A DNA stretch of 5,441 nucleotides from an uncultured Verrucomicrobiota bacterium (GTDB lineage: Bacteria > Verrucomicrobiota > Verrucomicrobiia > Limisphaerales > UBA1096): positions 1 to 5,441 of the forward strand of contig CAJWPV010000126.1 in assembly GCA_913045395.1 (NCBI GenBank), in the 5' to 3' direction. The notes below the pieces were generated by a model. The model did not search any database. It saw nothing but the letters and a program-made list of their open reading frames with translations, and was not told the origin of the DNA. Shown in pieces: positions 1-5,441 of this stretch. Position numbers and translations under genes: made by a program. The number at the start of each line of letters is the position of its first letter. The stretch's first letter is position 1.

Positions 1-1
1 G

Positions 2-601
2 TTCACAGCTCCGGCCGATATGGAACCCTTTGTCGGGCTGAACTTCGGCGGGGTTGTGGAAGTCGGCAACATCGCCTGGGGTCGTGACAATGGCAACACG
101 GAAACCGATGGATGCGGAGGCACATGCAGGGATCGGTCAATTGACATCTATCAGCTAGACTACACGACTGTGCAGGAACCCGACGCCGACACCCCCGAGG
201 CGGATGATCCGGCTGAGGGATGGGTTGCCATCGGCAGTGTGGAATTCAAAAACCCTAGCGATACATTTTCTCCCTGGCTGAGGCATCGGTTTGATGTGTC
301 ACTCAACGGCCAGCCAATACCGGCCACCGGCATTCGCATCCGCGTTAACTCCAACCAAACGGCCATTGATGAGGTGGAGATCAACACCGGGGCCGAGCAA
401 GACGCGAAAAGTCAACTGAGCATAACCCTGGAGAACGGCGGACTGGTTGTTTCGTGGACGGGCGATGCAATCCTGGAGTCTAGTGGCAGTCTTGGCTCTG
501 AAGCAAAATGGTCCGAAGTAACGGACCAATCCAATCCGTACAGCGTACCGTCAGAGGCAACCGGGACTGGCACCAGGTTTTATCGCACAAGGTCCAAGTG
601 A
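2..601 (+). CDS. C-terminal part of a secreted discoidin-like protein (5' end outside window)
   Basis: The frame is open from the first bases and ends at TGA 599-601; 199 residues are visible. The Met at 20 is probably internal, because the frame stays open upstream and there is no ribosome binding site before it. Residues about 5-128 resemble an F5/8 type C (discoidin) fold: a VGNIAWGRDNG strand and loop (W26, R28, D29), a Cys-rich insert with C38 and C42 followed by R-D-R, a GWVAIG strand, then RHRFDV and a closing strand with IDEVEI (122-127). Such domains usually bind glycans or cell surfaces. Residues about 139-199 (LSITLENGG, VVSW, LESS, then RFYRTRSK) look like the short beta-rich C-terminal module common on secreted verrucomicrobial proteins; this is recognised from memory, not by a search. 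The catalytic or main domain, if any, lies upstream. A prepilin-like gene follows after 24 bases on the same strand. The overall function is unknown. Confidence 0.8.
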   Translation, partial: FTAPADMEPFVGLNFGGVVEVGNIAWGRDNGNTETDGCGGTCRDRSIDIYQLDYTTVQEPDADTPEADDPAEGWVAIGSVEFKNPSDTFSPWLRHRFDVSLNGQPIPATGIRIRVNSNQTAIDEVEINTGAEQDAKSQLSITLENGGLVVSWTGDAILESSGSLGSEAKWSEVTDQSNPYSVPSEATGTGTRFYRTRSK

Positions 602-612
602 CCTATTAGAAT

Positions 613-617
613 AAAGG
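613..617 (+). promoter_or_regulatory. Ribosome binding site of the prepilin-like gene
   Basis: AAAGG lies 8 bases before the ATG at 626, a normal spacing for a Shine-Dalgarno. An earlier ATG at 621 is followed at once by TAA, so it cannot start a gene; this supports 626 as the true start. Confidence 0.55.
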
Positions 618-625
618 TAAATGTA

Positions 626-1447
626 ATGTGCAGGCGGGGAACAATCCGGGCGTTTACACTTATTGAGTTGCTCGTGGTCATTGCGATCATAGCGATTCTT
701 GCAGGATTGCTTTTGCCGGCTTTGGCCAGGGCAAAAAGCAAGGGGCAGCACGCGGTCTGCCTGTCCAACCTCAAGCAACTTGACCTGGCCTGGCTTCTTT
801 ACGCCGGGGATTTTGATGACAACCTGGTGTGGAACGACCTGACGTCAAACGGCAGCGGGTGGGTGCGCGGCATTATCGACTACAACCCCGGCAACCCACA
901 CAACACAAATCTTGAGGGCTTGATGGATCCGAAGTATGCCAAGCTGGCGCCTTACACCCAGTCGCCTGGCATCTACCGTTGCCCAGCAGATAAAAGCACG
1001 GTGAAAACTCGTGGAAAAATTATGCCCAGGGTCCGAAGTGTGTCGCTTAGTCAGGCGATGAATTCCCGAGACGACTGGCTAAGTTTCATCACCAAGCGAC
1101 GGTACCATGTCTTCCGGAAATTATCCGACATCAACGTCATGGGGCACTCCAACGCCTATAACTTCATTAACGAACACCCCGACAGCATCAACTTTGGTGA
1201 TCTAGCTGTGGCGATGAATGATGGTGTTGCACCCACGCGCATTTACATCATTGATTATCCCGCCAGCAACCACAATGGGGCAGGTACAGTTTCCTTTGCT
1301 GACGGTCACGTGGAACCTCACAAGTGGCTCGATGAACGCACAACACCACCGGTAACAAACAAGTCCATTCCATTGGTTGTTCCCTCGGCCCACAACCAGG
1401 ACATGGTTTACATGTCGAGCAAGGCATCAGTTGCCAAACGGCGTTAA
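626..1447 (+). CDS. Prepilin-type N-terminal cleavage/methylation protein with H-X9-DG motif
   Basis: A complete 273-residue protein. The N-terminus is a class III (prepilin) signal: a short basic leader (R3, R4, R8), then A9 | F10-T-L-I-E14 and a hydrophobic helix to about residue 34. Prepilin peptidase would cut before F10, and E14 is the usual Glu at +5. The residue before the cut is Ala, not the usual Gly. After the helix comes [12 protein letters not shown] (45-56), typical of verrucomicrobial pseudopilins, then RCPAD (118-122) and RVRS (135-138). Near the end is the H-X9-DG motif: H216, nine residues, D226-G227. The tail [11 protein letters not shown] (232-242) and the total length also fit this family. 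These proteins are abundant in PVC bacteria and related to type II secretion or type IV pilus pseudopilins; individual roles are mostly unknown. It lies 24 bases after the upstream gene and 20 bases before the DUF1501 gene, so it is probably co-transcribed. It may be a surface or secretion partner of its exported neighbours, but that is inference. Confidence 0.93.
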   Translation: MCRRGTIRAFTLIELLVVIAIIAILAGLLLPALARAKSKGQHAVCLSNLKQLDLAWLLYAGDFDDNLVWNDLTSNGSGWVRGIIDYNPGNPHNTNLEGLMDPKYAKLAPYTQSPGIYRCPADKSTVKTRGKIMPRVRSVSLSQAMNSRDDWLSFITKRRYHVFRKLSDINVMGHSNAYNFINEHPDSINFGDLAVAMNDGVAPTRIYIIDYPASNHNGAGTVSFADGHVEPHKWLDERTTPPVTNKSIPLVVPSAHNQDMVYMSSKASVAKRR

Positions 1448-1454
1448 TCATGTT

Positions 1455-1460
1455 AGGGAG
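1455..1460 (+). promoter_or_regulatory. Ribosome binding site that sets a GTG start for the DUF1501 gene
   Basis: AGGGAG is a strong Shine-Dalgarno match 7 bases upstream of GTG 1468. The in-frame ATG at 1450 has nothing comparable before it, since its upstream bases are the end of the previous gene, and the AGGGAG would lie inside a protein begun there. TTG at 1471 is a second possible start at slightly longer spacing. Confidence 0.65.
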
Positions 1461-1467
1461 CAGATCA

Positions 1468-2943
1468 GTGTTGAAACCCGAGTCATCCAGTCATATGCAA
1501 CCGCTGCTGGGCCGGCGACAGTTTTTGATAAACTCAGGCATGGGGCTGGGGGGGATTGCACTTGGCCAACTGCTCGGTGCAAAGGCGGCCAAGACCCCGT
1601 TTCGGCCGGACATCGTGCCGGCCAGACCGTACGCAGCCCGGCACGCACACAACCAACCCAAGGCCCAGCAGGTGCTGGTGATTTTCTGCTCCGGGGCGTG
1701 CAGCCAGATTGACACCTTCGACTACAAGCCGGAACTCATCCGGCGCCACGGCCAGCCCCTGCCGGGTGCCGAGAGCCTCGTCACCTTCCAGGGCAAACAA
1801 GGAAGCCTAAACCAGAGTCCGTGGAAATTCCGGCAGTACGGGCAAAGCGGCAAATATATCTCCGATCTCGTTCCGCAGATCGGGCAAATGGCAGACGAGT
1901 TGTGCTTCATCCACTCGCTCACCGGCAAGACGAACACGCACGGCCCGGGCGAAAACCACATGTGCACCGGGTACACGCTGGAGGGGTTCCCAAGCATAGG
2001 AGCGTGGACAAGTTATGCGCTTGGCAGCGAGAACGATAATCTGCCGGCCTATGTCGCCATCCCCGATCCGCGCGGCACGCCCCAGTCAAGCGTCAATTGC
2101 TGGGGAGCCGGTTTTCTGCCTGCGGCGTTCCAGGGAACAGCCTTCAACGCCGCCAAGCCGATCAACAACCTTGCGCGCCCGAAAAATATTTCCCCAAGCA
2201 CCGATGAGGCGACGCGCGGCTTTCTCCAGCGGATGAATCAGCGCCACCTTCAGCGTTACCCGGGTGAGTCGGAGCTGGCGGCCCGCATCGCCAGCCACGA
2301 ACTGGCGGCGCGCATGCAGTTGAGCGTACCAGAGGTGAGCGACATTTCCTCCGAGCCATCGCACGTGCTGCGGGCTTACGGCGCGGACGACTCTCGAAAC
2401 CAACTCAAGGCCACATTTGCCCGGAACTGCATTCTGGCGCGACGACTGGTCGAGCAGGGCGTACGGTTTGTGCAACTCTTCAACGGCGCCTACCAGACCG
2501 GCGGCGAGGGGGTGAGTAACTGGGACGGCCACAAGGTACTGAAGGAGCAGTACTCCAAACACGGCCCGGTCCTCGACCAGCCGGTGGCCGCCCTGCTGGC
2601 CGATATGAAACAGCGAGGCCTGCTGGAACAGACGATCGTGGTCTGGTGCACGGAGTTCGGCCGAATGCCGACCTTCCAGGCAGGAGCGAGTGGACGCGAC
2701 CACAACCCGGACGGCTTCACCGCCTGGATGGCGGGAGCCGGTGTGAGACGCGGCCATACCCACGGAGCCACGGATGATTTCAGCTACAAGGCGGTAGAGG
2801 ATGTCGCGTCGGTGCATGATTTTCATGCGACGATACTGCATCTGCTGGGCCTGGAGCACGAGCGACTCACCTTTTACCACAACGGACTGGAGCGCCGACT
2901 GACCGATGTGGAGGGCAACATCATGCAGGAAGTGTTGGCATAG
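1468..2943 (+). CDS. DUF1501 family exported protein (alkaline-phosphatase/sulfatase-like fold)
   Basis: A protein of 491 residues from GTG 1468, or 497 from ATG 1450. The N-terminus has a Tat-type signal, [10 protein letters not shown] with twin Arg at 16-17, followed by a Gly/Ala/Leu-rich stretch to about 40. DUF1501 landmarks follow in order: a first strand with [10 protein letters not shown] (79-88), HGPGENHM (158-165), GFPSIGAW (173-180), WDGH (352-355), EFGRMP (396-401), GRDHNPDG (409-416), GVRRG, and HDFHAT (450-455) close to the C-terminus. The family belongs to the alkaline phosphatase/sulfatase superfamily. The conserved Asp and His residues (D82, H355, D411, H412, H453) are plausible metal ligands, but this is inference and no substrate is known. 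The usual GGPS before the first Asp reads GACS (76-79), with extra Cys at 74 and 78. Length is normal. It lies 10 bases upstream of a DUF1549/DUF1553 gene, its usual partner in planctomycetes and verrucomicrobia, so joint expression is very likely. The signal predicts folded export to the periplasm. Confidence 0.94.
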   Translation: MLKPESSSHMQPLLGRRQFLINSGMGLGGIALGQLLGAKAAKTPFRPDIVPARPYAARHAHNQPKAQQVLVIFCSGACSQIDTFDYKPELIRRHGQPLPGAESLVTFQGKQGSLNQSPWKFRQYGQSGKYISDLVPQIGQMADELCFIHSLTGKTNTHGPGENHMCTGYTLEGFPSIGAWTSYALGSENDNLPAYVAIPDPRGTPQSSVNCWGAGFLPAAFQGTAFNAAKPINNLARPKNISPSTDEATRGFLQRMNQRHLQRYPGESELAARIASHELAARMQLSVPEVSDISSEPSHVLRAYGADDSRNQLKATFARNCILARRLVEQGVRFVQLFNGAYQTGGEGVSNWDGHKVLKEQYSKHGPVLDQPVAALLADMKQRGLLEQTIVVWCTEFGRMPTFQAGASGRDHNPDGFTAWMAGAGVRRGHTHGATDDFSYKAVEDVASVHDFHATILHLLGLEHERLTFYHNGLERRLTDVEGNIMQEVLA

Positions 2944-5268
2944 TTTTTTTACGATGAGAATTTGGTTTGTATTGACCCTTGTCTCCCTGCACGCAGCATG
3001 GCCCGGAACCAGTTCCGCTGCTGAAAGCGACGCCGCCGGTTCCGATCACTGGTCGTTGCAGCCCGTACAGAGGCCGACCCCTCCCCCGCTTGGCCAGGCG
3101 CAGCATCCAGCCAACGCAATTGATTCATTTGTATTCGCCAAGCTCGCAAAGGCGAACCTCTCTCCATCCCGCTTGGCCAAGCGACAGGTGCTCATCCGCC
3201 GGCTCTACCTCGTCATGCTGGGAATGCACCCTGCACCTAGGGAGGTTGAGGCGTTTGAGAATGATCCGGCGCCGGACGCCTGGGAACGACTGGTCGATCG
3301 GGTGCTGGAAGATCCACGGCTCGGTGAGCGCTGGGCGCAACATTGGCTGGACGTCATTCGCTACGCCGAAACGCACGGTTTCGAGACCAACCGGGAACGC
3401 CCGAATGCCTGGCCATACCGTGACTGGGTGGTGAACGCCCTCAACCACGACCTACCGTACGACCAGTTCGTGCGCGAGCAACTGGCCGGGGACGCCCTTG
3501 GCAGCGGCGTTGGCACCGGTTTCCTCGTCGCAGGGCCATACGATCTCGTCAAAAGCCAGAACATCAGCCTCACGTTGATGCAGCGACAGAACGAACTGGA
3601 CGGAATGATCGACACCACCGGCACCACGTTTCTCGGGCTGACAGTGGGATGCGCCCGATGCCACGATCACAAGTTTGACCCGGTAACACAGCGCGACTAC
3701 TACTCACTGCAGGCCATCTTCGCCGGTGTGAACCACGAGGAGCGAATCATTGACAAAAAAAGCAACCCCGCACTGGTGAGGCAACAAACCCTGCTCGCGG
3801 ACCGGATTGACTCGGCAAAAAAGGAACTGGCCCGGCTAGAGTCGGGGATTCCGCGTTCCAAGCGGCCGGTGAACGCTCTTGGCAACGAGGAAGTTTTCGA
3901 GCCGGTACAAGCCCGGTTTGTCCGCTTAAACATCGCACGGGCTAACCAGTCCGAACCCTGCATCGATGAACTGGAAATTTTTGCGGTGCCCGAAAATGAA
4001 AAAGACACGCCGCGAAATGTCGCTCTGGCGGCCAAGGGTGCCAGGGCAACCGCCTCCGGCGTGTACCTTGATGGCGGCAACCCTATTCATCAACTCGAAT
4101 TCGTCAACGACGGCGTTTACGGAAACTCACGAAGCTGGATTGCAAAAAACAACACCAACGCCTGGCTACAGATCGAGTTGGCCAAGCCGGTCATCATCAA
4201 CCGTATCACCTGGGCACGCGACCGGGAGGGCCGCTACAAGGACCGCTTGGCAGTAAAATACGAATTTAAGGTCGCCATGGAGCCTGGCCAATGGCGGACC
4301 ATCGCCAGTTCAACCGACCGACCACCAACTCGCAACGAGACAAAAAACAAACTCGAGTTTCTACTGGCCAACCTTAAGGGCCAGGAGTCGACACGGGCCG
4401 CGCAATTGGCCAAGCGCCTTGAGGAAGACCAGCAGCGACAGGGCGAACTCCAGGCCATGACCCAGCGCAAGGTCTACGCCGGCACCTTTAGCCAGCCTGG
4501 AGTGACCCATGTGCTGTACCGTGGCGACCCGTTGGCCAAGCGGGACGAAGTCGGGCCGGACGGCATCAAAGCCCTTGGGGGCGTACTTGGTATTGTCGCC
4601 AGCGCGCCCGAACAGCAGCGCCGCCTGAAGCTGGCGCAGTGGATCACAACCCCGGGCAACCCGCTCACCTCTCGCGTGATCGTCAACCGGCTCTGGAAGC
4701 ACCATTTTGGCAGCGGGCTCGCCGCGACACCCAATGACCTGGGCGTTAACGGCGTTCGCCCTACCCACCCAGAACTGCTCGACTGGCTGGCTGCTGAATT
4801 GGTTTCGTCCGATTGGTCGCTCAAACAGATTCACCGGCTGATCCTGACCTCCAGCGCCTGGCAGCAGTCAAGCCAGCCGCGCAAAGAGGCCCTTGACGTT
4901 GACAGCGGCAGCCGGTTGCTGTGGCGTTTCCCGCCACGCCGGCTCGAGGCCGAAGCCATTCGCGACAACATCCTACTGGCCGCCGGTACGCTAGATTCGC
5001 GGATGGAAGGCCCGGGCTTCAGCGGCTTCAAGGTCGAGGCGGAAAATGTCCGCCACTATCACCCTAAGGAAGCCTATGGCACGACCGACTGGCGACGGAT
5101 GCTTTACATGATGAAGGTACGACAAGAACGGGAGCCCACATTCGGTGTGTTTGACTGCCCTGACTTCAACCAGACCGTGCCCAACCGAAGCCGCTCCACC
5201 ACCCCGTTGCAGGCGCTGAGCCTGCTCAACAGCCCCTTCGTGCTGCAACAGGCCGGCCTTTTGGCCAA
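1562..5268. repeat. Iterated palindrome TTGGCCAA, six scattered copies
   Basis: The perfect 8-base palindrome TTGGCCAA begins at 1562, 3173, 4178, 4406, 4532 and 5261. The last five are all in the PSD1 gene in the same frame (TTG GCC AAR, Leu-Ala-Lys), and four of them extend to TTGGCCAAGCG, giving Leu-Ala-Lys-Arg at residues 74, 485, 527 and 770. The copy at 1562 is in a different codon phase. About 0.08 copies would be expected in a random sequence of this length (5441/65536). No copy was found by eye in 1-1561. Confidence 0.7.
2944..2950 (+). other. T7 leader before the PSD1 gene, with no Shine-Dalgarno
   Basis: Seven T bases directly follow the DUF1501 stop codon and end 3 bases before ATG 2954. 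The nearest purine-rich stretch, AGGAAG at 2927-2932, is 21 bases from the ATG, too far for normal pairing with 16S rRNA. A U-rich leader could instead help S1-type initiation, or the gene may rely on translational coupling. A weak imperfect hairpin (2916-2920 with 2933-2937, 12-base loop) lies just upstream, so a weak terminator role is the other reading. Confidence 0.35.
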
Positions 5269-5441
5269 GCGACTCCGGCACGAAATGGGCGCCGACATCC
5301 GCGCACAATTGGTACGCGCCTGCGAACTCGCACTCGGCCGCGAACCCAACCGGGAGGAACTCTCCGACGCAAATCAACTGGTTGCCAAACACTCACTGGA
5401 AGCCTTTTGCCGAGCCCTGTTCAACGCCAACGAGTTCCTGT
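2954..5441 (+). CDS. DUF1549 (PSCyt2) / discoidin-like / DUF1553 (PSD1) exported protein, 3' end cut
   Basis: The frame is open from ATG 2954 to the window edge, with 829 residues visible. Residues 1-23 form a clear Sec signal peptide (MRIWFVLTLVSL core, SAA before a likely cut at 23/24), which fixes the start although no Shine-Dalgarno is seen. DUF1549 covers about 32-262: HWSLQPV, NAIDSFV (54-60), GERWAQHWLD (124-133), RPNAWPYRDW (149-158) and a haem-c type motif C233-A-R-C236-H237 followed by DHKFDP. The separate PSCyt1 cytochrome domain found in some relatives is absent. A linker of about 262-505 holds two helical stretches around a discoidin-like segment (316-345 and 354-453). DUF1553 runs from KVYAGTF (506-512) through NRLWKHHFG (578-586), RPTHPELL (602-609), FPPRRLEAEAIRD (659-671), FGVFDCPD (730-737) and TTPLQAL (749-755). 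The visible end, FNANEFL, is just before the family's usual C-terminus, so probably only a few codons are missing. The function is unknown. The single CxxCH suggests haem or redox use, and the discoidin part glycan binding; both are inference. It follows DUF1501 by 10 bases. Confidence 0.95.
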   Translation, partial: MRIWFVLTLVSLHAAWPGTSSAAESDAAGSDHWSLQPVQRPTPPPLGQAQHPANAIDSFVFAKLAKANLSPSRLAKRQVLIRRLYLVMLGMHPAPREVEAFENDPAPDAWERLVDRVLEDPRLGERWAQHWLDVIRYAETHGFETNRERPNAWPYRDWVVNALNHDLPYDQFVREQLAGDALGSGVGTGFLVAGPYDLVKSQNISLTLMQRQNELDGMIDTTGTTFLGLTVGCARCHDHKFDPVTQRDYYSLQAIFAGVNHEERIIDKKSNPALVRQQTLLADRIDSAKKELARLESGIPRSKRPVNALGNEEVFEPVQARFVRLNIARANQSEPCIDELEIFAVPENEKDTPRNVALAAKGARATASGVYLDGGNPIHQLEFVNDGVYGNSRSWIAKNNTNAWLQIELAKPVIINRITWARDREGRYKDRLAVKYEFKVAMEPGQWRTIASSTDRPPTRNETKNKLEFLLANLKGQESTRAAQLAKRLEEDQQRQGELQAMTQRKVYAGTFSQPGVTHVLYRGDPLAKRDEVGPDGIKALGGVLGIVASAPEQQRRLKLAQWITTPGNPLTSRVIVNRLWKHHFGSGLAATPNDLGVNGVRPTHPELLDWLAAELVSSDWSLKQIHRLILTSSAWQQSSQPRKEALDVDSGSRLLWRFPPRRLEAEAIRDNILLAAGTLDSRMEGPGFSGFKVEAENVRHYHPKEAYGTTDWRRMLYMMKVRQEREPTFGVFDCPDFNQTVPNRSRSTTPLQALSLLNSPFVLQQAGLLAKRLRHEMGADIRAQLVRACELALGREPNREELSDANQLVAKHSLEAFCRALFNANEFL

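Noticed and set aside
602..625. A promoter or terminator between the first gene and the prepilin gene
   Set aside because: Only 24 bases separate the genes. No hairpin plus T run is seen, and no -35/-10 pair fits in the gap.
621..628. ATGTAATG as a start-stop regulatory element before the prepilin gene
   Set aside because: Minimal start-stop ORFs can stall ribosomes, but ATG-TAA here overlaps an AT-rich spacer, where chance occurrence is likely, and nothing else supports regulation.
2086..2880. 264-codon open frame on the minus strand
   Set aside because: It lies wholly within the DUF1501 gene, whose family motifs are unmistakable on the + strand. The minus-strand product shows no recognisable domain and is rich in Arg, Gly and Val, as expected from antisense reading of GC-rich code.
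2979..3434. 151-codon + strand frame at the start of the PSD1 gene
   Set aside because: It is in another frame over the signal peptide and DUF1549 core. The 2954 frame gives the conserved GERWAQHWLD and RPNAWPYRDW motifs and stays open to the window edge.
3650..3664. Multihaem cytochrome
   Set aside because: Only one CxxCH motif is present in the PSD1 protein, and it is the standard one of DUF1549. No second CxxCH was found in its translation.
4361..5392. Minus-strand open frames at 4361-4834 and 4991-5392
   Set aside because: They are antisense to well-conserved DUF1553 motifs and have no recognisable domain or ribosome binding site.
1..5441. CRISPR array, insertion sequence, tRNA or defence system
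   Set aside because: There are no regularly spaced direct repeats, no transposase or terminal inverted repeats, no tRNA-like cloverleaf, and no nuclease, methyltransferase or toxin motifs. Almost all DNA is taken up by four recognisable export-type genes.

Overview
The window looks like chromosomal DNA from a Verrucomicrobiota-type bacterium, or a close PVC relative such as Planctomycetota or Lentisphaerota. Four signs point there: a DUF1501 gene beside a DUF1549/DUF1553 (PSCyt2/PSD1) gene; a prepilin-like protein with an H-X9-DG motif; a prepilin helix that runs into [10 protein letters not shown], where planctomycete DUF1559 proteins more often read LLLPAVQ; and a C-terminal module on the first protein that I recognise from secreted verrucomicrobial proteins. 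The species cannot be named from this sequence.

Layout: four genes, all on the + strand and tightly packed. (1) 2-601 is the 3' end of a secreted-type protein with a discoidin-like segment and a short beta-rich C-terminal module. (2) 626-1447 is a complete prepilin-like H-X9-DG protein. (3) 1468-2943 is a complete DUF1501 protein with a Tat-type N-terminus; its start is best placed at a GTG with a good Shine-Dalgarno, not at the ATG at 1450. (4) 2954-5441 is a Sec-exported DUF1549 - discoidin-like - DUF1553 protein with one CxxCH motif, cut by the window edge close to its expected C-terminus. Gaps are about 24, 20 and 10 bases. There is no strong terminator or obvious promoter between genes, so co-transcription is likely. 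No stretch over 300 bases lacks a gene.

How they may work together (inference): all four products are predicted to leave the cytoplasm, by three different routes (prepilin peptidase, Tat and Sec). Two of them carry discoidin-like, probably glycan-binding, segments. DUF1501 has an alkaline-phosphatase/sulfatase-like fold and DUF1549/DUF1553 proteins carry a haem-c type motif. This fits a cell-envelope module acting on extracellular polysaccharide, but the biochemistry of these families is essentially unknown and no substrate can be read from the sequence.

The most notable signals are a strong excess of the palindrome TTGGCCAA (six copies, five in one gene and in one reading frame); a discoidin-like domain in the PSD1 protein whose parts appear circularly permuted compared with the one in the first gene; and the corrected DUF1501 start. 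I see no mobile element, CRISPR array, tRNA or rRNA.
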